Source: Cymodocea nodosa (Eukaryota; Streptophyta; Magnoliopsida; Alismatales; Cymodoceaceae). From it: a stretch of 64,000 nucleotides of DNA. The notes under the pieces are model-generated. The model was given only the letters and a program-made list of their open reading frames with translations, did no database searches and was not told where the DNA came from. Positions 9,696-21,461 of this stretch are shown here, in pieces. Position numbers and translations under genes: made by a program. Every line of letters starts with the position of its first letter. The first letter of the stretch is position 1. The stretch lies in contig CM072335.1 in NCBI GenBank assembly GCA_036874045.1, positions 19,661,501 through 19,725,500 of the forward strand, read 5' to 3'.

Positions 9696-10832
9696 ATGGA
9701 ATTGATGAAATTAACACTAGATGCACTAAGGGAAGTACTAAGTAACCTGTCAACTAAAGATCTATGCAGATTGTGTTGTGTGTCAAAGGAAATCAAAGAC
9801 TGTGTTAGAGAAAAATATTTTCATGGACTACATGCTGCAAAGATGACTAAGATAAGAGATGGATTTTTATGGAAGTCATTTAATCGTAGTTCAATCTGCT
9901 ATGAATATCTGAATATGGAAGAAACTACTAGAATTCCACCCAATACATTAAAAGGAATAGATCATATTATGGGGATGGATGAATGATTAATTATATATAG
10001 AATCAAGCCAAGGTATGCAATTCTGTTACCTGACATTTTGATTAGAAATCCTATCACAAGAGGAGAATGGAATATAGGAAGGCCTAATAGATATGAAGTA
10101 CCAACTGAAAATTGTGGGTCAGCTTTAATATTTTCTGATAAAAATTTAGCCATTCCTGAAAAATTAAATTATTGGAGACCAACTGGAAATTGGGATGAAG
10201 ATTTATGCTTAAGTGTGTATAATTTTCTAAATAGATCTTGGACTGAAAATACTATGATATATCTAGGACAAAAATCATTAATTGACAGCATGCATGTCAT
10301 ACTTGATGGATATATATAGCTAGTCACAGATATATCAATTGCATTTAGATCTGATTTATACATAGTAAGTATAGACAGTTATGATGATTTTATAGAAATA
10401 TTACCTATACCGAGTGATATAGCTAAACCACTAACTTCAGAATATGATCAAATTCAATTGGGAATGTGGTATAATGAATATGATAATCCTATTGTATGTC
10501 TGATAAGATGGTGGGATGAATTGAAGAAATTTCAAGTATGGATTATGAAAGACCTAAATGAATGGAAGTGGGAAGAAGAATATATTGAAATAGATGTAGA
10601 AATAGAAATAACTACATTATCTTGGAATACAAGAGGATCCCTTTCTGCATTTCATTTTATTAATAGTAATACACTTATATTTAGTATTGATAACATACTG
10701 CAAGTTTACAAGTTCAAAAGGAAAGCAAATTGCATTAAAACAGAATTAATAGCAAGAAGAATTATGCCTAAAAAGTTTGCATGGACTGACACATTTATTC
10801 CATTTGTTAATACTTTTCAATCATGTTTTTAA
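9696..10832 (+). pseudogene. F-box/FBA protein, copy 1
   Basis: The reading frame is 378 codons, the usual length of plant F-box proteins with an F-box-associated domain. Residues 5-45 form the F-box (LDALREVLSNLSTKDLCRLCCVSKEI), which would bind SKP1/ASK in an SCF ubiquitin ligase. The remainder has FBA-like blocks: LIIYRIK...AILLPDILIRNPITREEW, YIYLVT, VSIDSYDDFIEILPIPSDIA, GMWYNEYDNPIVCLIRWWDE, WIMKDLNEWKWEEEY and the final NTLIFSIDNILQVYK. Two nonsense codons are present: TGA at 9984-9986 (GGA in copy 2) and TAG at 10317-10319 (TAT in copy 2). There is no frameshift. Start chosen because the ATG directly follows the splice acceptor and precedes the F-box. Codon use is AT-rich like its neighbours. 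The substrate is unknown. Confidence 0.8.
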
Positions 10833-11010
10833 ACTATGATTCTATGCTTTTAATATTGTGTGTATTCTGCATGTTTGTTTTTTTTTTTTTGAAAAGAAAA
10901 ATTTTAGTTTTAGTTTTATTCTATAAAAAAATAAAAACAAAATATCAATCCAGTTTGTTGGTATCTATTTTGGGAAACCAACTGGCTTGTTTATGAACCA
11001 CCAAAGGCAT
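10833..11010 (+). other. 3' noncoding sequence after F-box copy 1
   Basis: A T-run at 10878-10890, an A-rich stretch and the first two hairpins of the conserved three-hairpin segment; the segment is cut at CCAAAGGCAT by the tandem-duplication junction. Confidence 0.6.
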
Positions 11011-11341
11011 TGGAGAAATCATCCGAATTTATCTTGGAGAAACAACAATTTTCAAGGAGGAGAAAATATAAATGACAAAAATATAAGTTATGAAGCTTTA
11101 ATTGAATAAGGACTAGAATAGAAAAATTAGAAAAGATAATCCAACAATTAAACAATCGTCTAGATCTTGAATTTGGAAATGTTGTAATTCAAAATCAAAA
11201 TATAAATAGAAATATACCCCCTAGACAGAAAGAATCAATGGAAGTTAAACCTATTGGAGGATTGCCAATGCAAGCAATACCTAATCCTATCAACAGAACT
11301 GTTAATGAAATTGATACCTCCTTTGGGAGGGTAGCTGAATG
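11011..11341 (+). pseudogene. gag: Gag C-terminal fragment in duplication unit 2
   Basis: This repeats the gag tail of 9146-9478. It keeps Trp codons in RNHPNLSWRNNNF that are TAG in unit 1, but has a CAA to TAA change and a small deletion at about 11105-11112 (EQGSRIEK reduced to a stop and LE). It has no start of its own and is a by-product of the duplication. Confidence 0.75.
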
Positions 11342-11551
11342 AAACAGTATAACTGAAGTAACTATGTATAATATAGTAAGCAGAAAAGAAAAAAAATGTA
11401 AGTTTAATTATAGTTAGTAGTATCGTAGAGTTATTACTTAACTCAACGAACTTAGTCCGTTGAGTTATGACCTAACTCCACGAGGGTGTGAAGTAGCTAT
11501 GTTAATTTTGTCTTTGTTAATTTTTGTTTATGTTATACAAAATCACAATAG

Positions 11552-12688
11552 ATGAAATTGATGAAATTACCACTAGATACACTAAGGGAAGTACTAAGTA
11601 ACCTGTCAACTAAAATTCTATGTAGATTGTGTTGTGTATCAAAGGAAATCAAAGACTAAGTTAGAGAAAAATATTTTCATGGACTACAAGTTGCAAAAAT
11701 GACTAAGATTAGAGATGGATTTTTATGGAAGTCATTTAATCGTAGTTCAATCTGCTATGAATATCTGAATATGGAAGAAACTATTGGAATTCCACCCAAT
11801 ACATTAAAAGGAATAGATCATATTATGAGAATGGATGAAGGATTAATTATATACAGAACCAAACTAAGGTATGCAATTCTGTTACCCGACATTTTGATTA
11901 GAAATCCTATCATAAGAGAAGAATGGAATATAGGAAGGCCTAATAGATATGAAGTACCAACTGAAAATTGTGGGTCAGCTTTAATTTTTTTTGATAAAAA
12001 TTCAGCCATTCCTGAAAAATTATATTATTGGAGACCAATTGGAAATTGGGATGAAGATTTATGCTTAAGTGTGTATAATTTTCTAAATAGATCTTGGACT
12101 GAAAATACTATGATATATCTAGGACAGAAATCATTAATTGACAACATGCATGTCATACTTGATGGATATATATATCTAGTCACAGATACATTAGTTGCAT
12201 TTAGATCTAATTTATACATAGTAAGCATAGACAGTTATGATGATTTTATAGAAATATTACCTATACCGAGTGATATAGCTAAACCACTTACTTCAGAATA
12301 TGATCAAATTCAATTGGGAATGTGGTATAATGAATATGATAATCCTACTGTATGTCTGATAAGATGGTGGGATGAATTGAAGAAATTTCAAATATGGATT
12401 ATGAAAGACCTAAATGAATGGAAGTGGGAAGAAGAATATATTGAAATAGATGTAGAAATAGAAATAGCTACATTATCTTGGAACACAAGAGGATCCCTTT
12501 CTACATTTCATTTTATTAATGGTAATACACTTATATTTAGTATTGATAACATACTGCAAGTTTACAGGCTAAAAAGGAAAGTAAATTGCATTAAAATAGA
12601 ATTAATAACAAGAAGAATTATGCCTAAAAAGTTTGCATGGATTGACATGTTTATTCCATTTGTTACTACTTTTCAATCATGTTTTTAA
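11552..12688 (+). pseudogene. F-box/FBA protein, copy 2
   Basis: Same 378-codon frame as copy 1, with one nonsense codon: TAA at 11657-11659, replacing the Cys codon of KDCVRE at residue 36, at the end of the F-box. From 11699 to the stop at 12688 the frame is open (330 codons including an internal ATG) with all FBA blocks intact. The F-box itself reads LDTLREVLSNLSTKILCRLCCVSKEI. The upstream splice acceptor has lost its AG (11539-11540 reads AA), so this copy may not have been expressed in the same way as copy 1. Only one stop in 378 codons contrasts with the heavily stopped pol of the same element. Confidence 0.8.
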
Positions 12689-13120
12689 ACTATGATTCTG
12701 TGCTTTTAATGTTGTATGTATTCTACATGTTTATTTTTTTTAGAAAAGAAAAATTTTAGTTTTAGTTTTATTCTATAAAAAAAAAGAAAACAAAATATCA
12801 AACTAGTTTGTTGGTATCTGTTCTGGAAAACCAACTGGCTTGCTTGTGAGCCACCAAAGGCATAGGAGCTTGGGTTCCACACAAGACACTGATTTAACAA
12901 GTTAAATTGTTATTTTGTTATATACTTTGCTTTTATGTGTGAATGAAAAGTTTTTCAGAATAAAAAATCGGAAGATATTGAAGGAGATACAAAAGGACGA
13001 GGTATGTAATTGATTACTTATCCTGAATTTACATTTCAACTAAGTTCGTTGAGTTAGATGCAAAGTTAACGAAACAATATTCATGCCTGCTATAATTACT
13101 GTATTTATTGTAAAATCTTT

Positions 13121-13161
13121 TACATTGAGGACAATGCAAAATGTAGGTATGGGGGGAGGTA
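13121..13161 (+). other. Internal polypurine-like tract of A1
   Basis: ATTGAGGACAATG followed by GGTATGGGGGGAGG, as in A0, E and C; about 1.3 kb before the terminal tract. Confidence 0.6.
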
Positions 13162-14440
13162 ATTAAGTAACAACCACGTAATTTTTTTAATTAGAGGAAT
13201 TAGAATGGTACTGCAAAAGTTCTGTCTATGGAAATTGAAAATTTTTTGAACAAGAATTTACTGTAACTATCTGATATTTGAAACTATAAAATTTTTAGGA
13301 ACTGTAACTACTTGAATGTTATATTTATAATCTTATATAAGATGCTACAAATTTTATTATTCATACAAATCTAGATATGGTATCTTATGTTGTTGCTGAA
13401 TTTTATGAGTTTAACAATTTCACGATTTTAAAATGAAATCAGAATGCTTAATTGAAACTCAGTTAATTATCTGAAATCTTGAAAGAGCTAAAATGTTGAT
13501 TTTTGGATTAAATGAGATGCATATGATCAAGGATACATTTAATTTGATTGATTAAACTTGTAGAATGATTTATGTGTAAAGCTTATTAAACTACAAAAAA
13601 AGTATGAGCTTATTGACATGGATTCATATTTTCAGTAAATAATAGAAGCAGGACTATATGAGATTTGTGTTTTATTGCATCTGTATTAATGAAATACATA
13701 CATATATTGTGTTGAAAAGAAAAAAAAAAAAGAGAGAAAAACTTTGAGAGTTTATTGACTTGTTTGATCACCAACCTTTTGTACTTGAGCAGATAGGTAT
13801 GTAAGGATTGTTGACCTGAAAAAGGACTCTTTAAATTTGGCAACCTAAGATCCTGATCAGATCTGGGATTGTTGACTGAAAGCTCGATACATGGGTACAC
13901 TACAAAGCTCTTGTCTGATTCAAGCTTGTCAAATTAACTTTTAAAGTACAAATATGCATATACTATTTTGAAAAGATACAAGTGTTTTGTGAAATACAGA
14001 TATCTTTTAAATCGAATATATGTTCTATTATCTAAAATTGTTGAAGTATGAATCTAGAATAGACTTTTGAAGTTGTTTATTTGAGATACAATTCTTTATT
14101 CTACTTGTCTTAATCACATTGAATTAGATTGTGTTTTGATTCGTATGTATTTGAAATTTATTCTGGAAATCATATTGGAAAATTCAAGATGACAGATGCT
14201 GAAAAGAAGAACAAATGATAATATAATTAATACCTATGTGATGTTGATATATTTTGTATGTAATTTACATATATTCTAAGTATATTTGCAAGTTGAAGAG
14301 GAGAAAACAAAGTTAAAATAGATTATTGAAAAATACAGAAAATCTATATAGTAATCTAATTTATTATTCTGAAGAAGAACTAAGTGAAGACTTAATTCTA
14401 GCACTTTAGAAAGACCAACTAATTAGATCTTACTTTGCTA

Positions 14441-14471
14441 AGGGACTAGCAAAATTTAAGTATGGGGGAAG
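14441..14471 (+). other. Terminal polypurine tract of A1
   Basis: GGGACTAGCAAAATTTAAG then TATGGGGGAAG, directly before the LTR start TGTTTAGAA at 14472. Confidence 0.8.
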
Positions 14472-15278
14472 TGTTTAGAATAAAAAAGTGCATAATATTA
14501 ATGGTTAAATGATGGTTAATTGCATAATATTTAGCTTATCATATGAGAATTAAGCCATTATGTTATAATTGCACTGTTATATGCTTTAATGAAAGAATCT
14601 ACATAATTTCATGGAATTAATGTTAATTTAGTATATTTCTGAACTATCGATAAATTGTAGGCTGTGAAATTCTGAAGTATTTGAATTTTCTATTATTTCG
14701 GAGAGTTATGTTTAATGTACTAGATAGTTTTGTTTTAAAGAATATTTTATTATTTCCTGAAGTACACGTGGTGAAACCATAATGCATGACTTAAGTGGAT
14801 TTTCAGTAAGTTATATATTAACTATTTGAAATGCATCTAGGCAACGAATAGTTAGGTTCGTAAGTGTCTGAAATATTTGAACTTGTTAAGTTAGAATTAT
14901 GCACATGTTGAATTTAAATGCTTTAGTATATCACATGAGATGCACATGTTTAACTCGTTAAGTTAGCATAACTGTATGCGTTGAGTTAAATGAATACACA
15001 CTAAGGTAACGCGTTATGTTAGCAGCTTATTTCTTTATTGCATGTGTTTTATAGTTAAATCAACGAAGTAAGTTCGTTAAGTTATCTATAACTCCACGGA
15101 CCATTTAATTTCTAATATGCCACTGTAGCGATTATAGAAATAGGACATTCGAAGGAAAACCACGATTGCACGTATCACGTAGGAATTCACTCGTGGAAGG
15201 GGGAAGAAATCACCATCGTTGATCTTAATGAAGGAAATCTAATTGATCATCTAAAGTAGAAGCAGTTACTACTGAAGA

Positions 15279-15288
15279 AATATAAAAG
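15279..15288 (+). promoter_or_regulatory. TATA box of the family A LTR
   Basis: AATATAAAAG, conserved in solo LTR F (about 45780-45789) and, reversed, in the G LTR (about 62120-62130). It lies downstream of the inverted-repeat array, as expected at the U3/R border. Confidence 0.55.
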
Positions 15289-15442
15289 AAGAGGAGAAAA
15301 AACGAAGAAAGTGTGGTTGGCGGTGTGTGGTAGTGTGTGTAAAGGTGGAGGACTGCGCTAACTACAGGTAGTGTCGGAAGTTCACTAAAGCATCCACACC
15401 ATCACCAACAATTCACCAACATCACCAACATTACCATAATCA

Positions 15443-15447
15443 CCAAC
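15443..15447. repeat. Target-site duplication of copia B, left
   Basis: CCAAC immediately before the B LTR; the same five bases follow the other end at 47855-47859. Joining the flanks restores the family A LTR sequence as seen in F. Confidence 0.85.
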
Positions 15448-16634
15448 TATAGGATCGTCTGTATCACAAAAGGGGGGGTGAATTGTGTCTTTAATAATTA
15501 AAATACTAGCAGATAAAATAAGAGCACAAAACAATTGTAAATGAAATTCTATTCTTTATGTAAAGACAGAATTTACTATATCTTTTTAGCTTAATTCCCT
15601 TCTTGAAAGTTTTGATACAGTAATGTTCGATATACAATTCAAATAGAAAAACAAAGCTCGTATTCAAAACTAATTTTGAGTTGTATAAAACCTGATCTTT
15701 ATGCACATAGCTTCTTTCTTTCTCTTTGCTCAGCTTCTGTATCTCTTCTTCCCCAATTGTCGAATTTCCAGACTTCTTGCGTTTGCAGCTTCTTTTCTGA
15801 AATTGCTTGGAATTTCGAACTTCTTCTGATGTTGGAGAATTTTTCAGAATATGAATATTTAAACTTAACTTTTCAGTTAGGGATCTAGATTGAATATTCA
15901 GAGTTGGTTTTTGAGATTGGGATCCTCTGTTGTAATGCAGCTCGTACTCTCTATTAGTAGAACTATGTTCTCACGTTCAACATGTTCATCCACTTAATCC
16001 ACAATCCACGTACTAATTTTTTCTTTAATCCAAATTACTATCTTTTTGAGTTTCCACTTTCTCCACTATAATTTTGAATTTCCACGATCTCCACTCGTAG
16101 ATTCATCGAGACTTTATCTTCCTGGAGTCTTGTAGAATATCTTCTAAGTCCTCGATTTAGTCGAACACTTATCCTTTAAGTTTTGTAAAAACTCGAATAC
16201 TTATCTGTAACTCTTCGAGTTTTTGTACCTGCAAAACACGTGACTAAACATAGCAAACTTATCTATTTGTTAGTCATTTTATAAAACTCAAAGACTTATC
16301 TATCCATGCATATAAAAACTCGAACAGTTATCTAACTATTCGATTTTCATTACCGAACGCGCATGGAAAACACGTGACAACTTAAAACATTAAAAACACA
16401 CGCGTAGATAACTTAACTATACGAGTTTTTTAACATAAACTATTCGACAAAAATGAAACGTTAACTATCTGAAAGTTTAACTATCGAAAATCTAACTCTT
16501 CGAAAATCTTTAACTTATCCGACATAAAAATGAAACTTTCCGATAATCTGTTAACTATTATACTTAGAGAATATTATTTAGACTTATTTAAAAACTTTAA
16601 TAAAGTATATATCATCAAAACAAAATTCCTAGCA
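15448..16634 (-). repeat. 3' LTR of copia B
   Basis: Matches the 5' LTR at 44624-44968 plus 47011-47854. The terminal TG has become TA at 15448; the other end is ...CCTAGCA at 16634, next to the polypurine tract. Its U3 side holds repeated CTCGAATA/TATTCGAG and CTATCGAAA-type half-sites with TTAACTAT spacers (about 16180-16560) and CACGTG at about 16240 and 16372. Short ORFs inside are not genes. Confidence 0.85.
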
Positions 16635-16648
16635 ATCTCCCCCTTTTT
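16635..16648 (-). other. Polypurine tract of copia B
   Basis: On the minus strand AAAAAGGGGGAGAT abuts the LTR start TGCTAGGA. D has the same tract at 34147-34160. Confidence 0.8.
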
Positions 16649-17313
16649 GATGATATCAAAATCTAATAAGTCAAATAATCTATCTCTTCTCCCCCTTTTT
16701 GGCATTATAAAAAAGTAAATAAAATGTAAGGAAGAAAAATATTCTAAGTACATATCGTTCAAAAAGATATTTTTAAACATGCATAACTATCATGGATTAA
16801 GCATAAATTATTTAAATATAAACTATGAAAAATAATCACATGAGTATTAAACGCAGTAAACAGCTTACATAATATTTTTGGTAACAAATTATAATACATA
16901 AATCATGTAATACATAATTTGTATAATCACAAGCCTCTTTGTCTTCGAAAAATATTGATCAGAGTGTCTGAAATTTGCTTTGCAATTTCTGTACTTACTC
17001 TGTTTATCTGATCAATTACTACTTGATCTAAATCATTTTGTGAAACTTGTGATGGTTGTTGTAAAAATTCAATATGGATGTATGTATTTATACCTGTATT
17101 TGTATCTATCTGTATACTTGTATTTATATCTGTATGTATACCTGTATTTATATTTGTATGTTACTGTTGTTCTAAAAATTGTGTTGATTGTTGATGTTGC
17201 TGTTGTGACTATGTTTGCATATCTTGTTGTTGTTGTTGTCGGACTACAGATGTATCTACTTCCTGGTATTTTTAGAGTTCCTTTGTAGAGAAAGATCTTG
17301 ACTTTAATCTTTT
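16649..17313 (-). other. 3' noncoding region of copia B with a TGTATTTATA minisatellite
   Basis: No gene. Around 17075-17165 there are about seven imperfect copies of a 12-base unit, (C/T)TGTATTTATAC and variants. GTT trinucleotide runs lie at 17180-17245. Long ORFs read across the minisatellite on both strands are repeat artefacts. Confidence 0.6.
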
Positions 17314-19368
17314 CTATGGCCAAGGTGTAATATCTGTTTGACTTGCCACAATTCTCAAAATCATATCACCATAAAATAATATACTCTGCAAATGTAGGAT
17401 ATGAGAAACAAAAATATCATACCAGTTCACCTGTATATAGTTAATTAATGCATATGTAGCATAAAGACAACATCTGCCAACTTTTGCACCATGACCAAAC
17501 CTCTGAAACAATGAAGCATGCAGTAATTTTGCAATAAAATGTGCTTGGCCATTTAAATCATTTAGTAATCTCATTGGTTTGTTGGCAGTTGGATCTTTGG
17601 CTAAACTTTGAATGTCCATCCCAAATGATAAATCTGTTTTCTTTCTGATAATTTAACTCCTTCATTTTTCAAACCAAGTACTTGATAAAGTAAATCTGAA
17701 GTTAAATATATGTCATTTTCTTGTATATTGGAAATAGGAATACCTTCTTCCACTATTAAGTTTGAGTAAAAACAATTGATAAGTTCGGGTATAACAAGAT
17801 GGTCTGGCTGTTGTGGAAGTAGAGTCAACAAGCCTTGAAATTCAAACATTTCTTGTATATGTGCCATCCCTTCAAACTTAACTGGTCTTGAGTATAAAAC
17901 TATAAAAGTTCTATATGTTTGAAATTTTTCATAACAGGAACCATTTTTGAACCATAATAATGTATTTTCGTGTAAACTCTATTTAGGATTAGGTATTTTC
18001 CTGTCATGATGTTCTGATCTAGGACTGGTTTCAAAATTATCAGTAGTATCTATATTTTCAGAGCTTTCAGAATTGGTGGAATTTCTATCAAAGCTGGTAT
18101 AAATGTCTGACATATCTATTATTGTCGTATCAATAATCTGTTGAAATTCTACTGTTTGTTCTTCTTGAGACATATCAGTAGCAACAGTCTCTGTATCAAT
18201 CTGTCTATCAGCGACATTTATATCTATGATTGATCTATACAACAACTGTCTCTGTAGGAAAGAATGCTCTATAATAGATTCATTTTGTATTTCTGAAATT
18301 TCTATACTTGAGACATTGGCAGTGTGATATTCAATTTGTAACTGTGTATGTTGTTGATTATATACATTTATCAACAAGTATATTATATACTGTAACAGAC
18401 ATAACTATATGTATAAACTGTAGTATAAGCAACTATACCAAAAATCAAAAGTTTCTATCCAAGATACAGTTAGAGGAAGAATATCTGTACATTCCTCTTC
18501 AAATGAAATGTCTTCAGCATTCATAGAATTAATGTCTATATCATTAAAAATATCATCAAAATTGATATCATCTGGATATGTATCATCAAAATTTCCTACA
18601 TGTTCTCTTTCTGTAGGAAAGGAATGTGTGCTTGCAACATGATGTGAAAAATTGTCCATTGTATTAAAAGATACATTATGCACTAATGTGACACAATACC
18701 TTAGAGTGTATGCATGTAATCTAATATTTGTCACATCGGTTGGGATTCCTGACACAAATGTCTGTCCAGCTTTTGCAATGGGACATAGTTTTCCATTTTT
18801 CAATGATTCTTCTTTTTGCTGCATTATTCCTTCTACACCTGTAGTTAGTCCAAAATATTCTAATGTCTTTTTCTTTTTCCGACTATATGTCTGCAGTGTT
18901 TCTGGTTGTTCAGGAGGTTCTAAAATTTTCTTAATTTCTCTTGTTAAAGGCACCTGTGGTCGTGATGGTCCTTCACCATGATGCCTAGGTGGTAATAATG
19001 GAATATAGAGTTTTAAGCTCTCAACCTCTGCCATTTTTAGTTGATAAACTTTTTGTCCTTCACTTCAAAGACCCATTTTCCTAATGGCAGTTTTCTATTC
19101 ATCTATATACTATTGAATGTCATCTAAAATAGTCGAGGGAAAATAATGTTGGGAATACAATGATTCTAATTCCCTATTTGCATTTTCTATCATTGGTCCC
19201 CATTTCTTTCCATAGTAAGTGATAGATTGTATCGATTTTTCAGGTATCTATCCAAAACTTGTAACAACCGCAAGGTTAGGTTGTAAAGTTCATTTCCATA
19301 GTTGTAATGTGGAAAGTTCAGTCTGTTTTAGTCTAAACTGTGTTTCAACATAATTGCGAATAAACTTC
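17314..19368 (-). pseudogene. Accessory ORF of copia B, 'putative plant transposon protein'-like
   Basis: The frame runs from about 19034 to 17601 with few stops, then shifts once near 17610 and ends at 17314. Upstream sequence to 19368 seems to belong to it but is stopped and is cut by E. N-terminal part: Pro-rich, then basic KKKKTLEYF. Middle: acidic, Asp/Ser-rich, probably disordered. C-terminal third: the conserved core (YSRPVKFEGM, FEFQGLLTLL, LINCFYSNL, VLGLKNEG, then INYIQVNWYDIFVS and ILFYGDMIL), homologous to the ORF of gypsy A1 at 5254-7150. It lies after pol, where SIRE elements carry their envelope-like ORF, but no signal peptide or membrane span is evident. Role unknown. Confidence 0.65.
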
Positions 19369-20899
19369 TGTTCAAGCTTTAATTTTGCCCATTTTTAATG
19401 AATTTTATAAGTAATTTTGCATGATATTATATATCTATGGTGGATAAATGATATTAATTATGGGTAATATAAGTCTTGAAATATAGTGCAATATAGAAAT
19501 TTAATTAACAAGTGCATCCCCCATTGGATATAATTTTACATGGAACACATTGATTTATTTTGCATGTCCTATGTTGGCTAACGTCTCTTGGAGTTCAACT
19601 TCCATTAATTGTAGGTAACATATATGGGAGGAGCTTAATGCAAAAGACCAAAGAAGATGTAAAGAATCAAAAGTTGGTGGACTAAACTTTAAAGAAGAGG
19701 ACATGCCAACACCTTATTGGCCCTCCTAGATCTATGGCATCTTATTGGCTTGGTGATAAAACCAAGGTGCCACATCAAAGAGAGAGAAGACAAAACAACA
19801 TAAATACAAGGGGAGAGGAATTTCGGCCAACAACTTGGTGTTTCCAATGAGAGAAAGAAGGAGGAGAAGAAGCTTGGAGGTGAGGCTTGTGCTTCCAAAG
19901 AGAGACCATCCATTCATGCTATTCACCATTCCAAGGGCTAAGGAGAAGACGTCCAAGCTTGGAGGTGGATTTGCTGCCAAGTTCCATTGAATTCAAAGCT
20001 CTAGAGAAGAAGATAAGAAGCTCCTAAGGTAGTGACAACTCTTAGAGTTTATTATTTTCTTGTATAGAAGGAAGAATTGATGAGAAATGGTGGTGAACAT
20101 CTCAATTATATGTCTTTTTATCTAGATAGAGTTCAATGAATGTATATGAATGTTTAATTCTTCTTTTCAACTTCTAATTTGCATCCTCTATTCACGTGTA
20201 TTGTTGGGGCTGTTGGTGAGGCTTTCACATGAGTGAATGACACTCATCAATGGTGGCTTGGCGCATTTGAGAAGAAGGTGTGAATTGAAAGAAGAAGAAA
20301 ATAAGTGTTGATGTTCATTTGAATGAAGAACCTATCACTTATATCTAGTTGTTAATTTTAATTCAGTAGTTAATTGAGTTTGTTATATCTTATATAGATC
20401 ACATTTTGTCCTAATCAATCTCCAAAAAGAATTTCTAATGCAAGTAGTATAGTATAGTTTAGCTAAATTAGCAAATAGCATAGTTGCATGCATTTAGTAT
20501 AAATTAGAATAGAGTAGTATAGTCTATTGAACCTTCTTGTTTTATTTTTCTTTCCTCAATATTGATGCATTGATATCACTTCTAAAATCACGTGGAACTT
20601 GTGTGCATGTTATAATTGAATGAGTTGATAGATTTATAAGTAAAGAAATTGATTCACATCACCATTTTCCACAATACATTGCCTTGAAACTACATGATTT
20701 GTGAGCTTGTGTTAATTTTGATTATTCTACATTCACATGTCATTAATTTACTGAAGTATACCTAAGAGCTTGAAGAACAAGTTGAGTAATAGTTGATTAA
20801 GTCATAAACACAATCCTTGTGGAAGAATGACCTGTATTTGCCATGTACACCAAAATAACTATGCACTTGCAGTAAAGCTTGAGCTAAAAATATAGCTCA
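19369..20899 (+). repeat. 5' LTR of gypsy E
   Basis: Starts TGTTCAAGCTTTAATTTTGC; the same bases follow the polypurine tract at 28881. The end is placed at a CA about 10 bases before the primer site and could be off by a few bases. It does not contain the inverted-repeat arrays seen in A, B, D and H. No gene is supported in it. Confidence 0.7.
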
Positions 20900-20908
20900 A
20901 TAAGTTTT

Positions 20909-20926
20909 TGGCACTGTTGCCGAGGA
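20909..20926 (+). other. Primer-binding site of E (tRNA-Asp type, degenerate)
   Basis: TGGCACTGTTGCCGAGGA differs at a few bases from TGGCGCCGTTGCCGGGGA, the complement of the plant tRNA-Asp 3' end, seen intact in F at 46949-46966. Confidence 0.7.
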
Positions 20927-21051
20927 TTGGCAATTTGGCTTAGTTTATTTTTACCATATTTGAAGTTCTTAGTTGGTTGTTTGATAAATTTTCATAAACA
21001 TATCTTTCTTGTGCTTAGTTGTGAATTTTATTGCTTAAATTTCTTGCAAGT

Positions 21052-21458
21052 ATGTCAAATTTTCATCATGATGATCCTTTTAAGTTTATAAATGATTTTT
21101 ATCTGAAAGTGCTTGTTCTTATTGCCATGTAAAAGGTCATGATGAAAGCATATGTACCAGCAAGTTATTTAATATAAAAATTCAACCAATAGAAGAAACA
21201 ACTTATGTTAGTGATGAATATGATGTCTTGCATGATGGTGAATTTTCTTACGATTTTGATATGCATAAATCTCATATTGATGAAAGAAATGATGTTTGTG
21301 ATTGCTCTCATATTAGTAGTAGTTCTATAGAAGAGTCCATGAGGAATATAGAGAGAATCATAGAGTTAGGAGATAGCTATTATGTTGCCACTAAGCTCCT
21401 ACAACAAAAAGAAGATGTAATTGTCATAGATGATGAAGAAGACTCTAATGTAGATTAA
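21052..21458 (+). pseudogene. ORF1 of E: short protein with one CCHC zinc knuckle
   Basis: ATG at 21052 (MSNFHHDDPFKFIND), then a one-base shift near 21095 into the frame holding CSYCHVKGHDESIC (21114-21155), a CX2CX4HX4C knuckle. The rest is acidic and ends at 21458, three bases before the next frame. It has no capsid domain. Similar knuckle ORFs start elements C (59055-59438) and G (about 50590-50878). It looks like the nucleocapsid part of a normal gag left at the 5' end. Confidence 0.65.
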
Positions 21459-21461
21459 AAC

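Larger units (their letters stand above)
9146..12875 (+). repeat. 1,865-bp tandem duplication of gag tail plus F-box gene
   Basis: Unit 1 is 9146-11010 and unit 2 starts at 11011 and runs to about 12875. Each holds the last ~110 codons of gag, the palindromic spacer, the F-box gene and about 180 bases of 3' sequence; the junction falls in CCAAAGGCAT|TGGAGAAATC. The units are about 95 percent alike by eye. Trp codons intact in unit 2 (11011, 11035) are TAG in unit 1, which shows the stops came after the duplication. Confidence 0.85.
12689..14471 (+). other. 3' noncoding region of A1
   Basis: No gene. It contains the three-hairpin segment (12809-12880), the internal polypurine-like tract (13121-13161), a short inverted-repeat half-site at about 13040-13070, an A-rich run (13717-13738), a block shared with A0 (13742-13952) and the terminal tract at 14441-14471. 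It is collinear with 691-2480. Confidence 0.7.
14472..15447 (+). repeat. 3' LTR of A1, left part (interrupted by copia B)
   Basis: Begins TGTTTAG after the polypurine tract and matches solo LTR F (44969-47005) throughout. It continues at 47860-48971 after the B insertion. It contains CACGTG-type motifs, TAACTCAACGAA-type inverted repeats (about 14950-15110) and a TATA box at 15279-15288. The last five bases, CCAAC (15443-15447), are repeated at 47855-47859. Confidence 0.85.

Noticed and set aside
16980..17323. ORFs of about 100 and 84 codons on opposite strands with Tyr/Leu/Lys repeats
   Set aside because: They read through the TGTATTTATA minisatellite of the B 3' region; no domain and no conservation.
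17314..19368. Retroviral-type envelope gene because it follows pol in a SIRE-like element
   Set aside because: No signal peptide, membrane span or furin-like site is evident, and the core matches the putative plant transposon protein pattern instead.
19689..19980. Overlapping ORFs in the E 5' LTR
   Set aside because: No domain; the 3' LTR copy is missing so conservation cannot support them.
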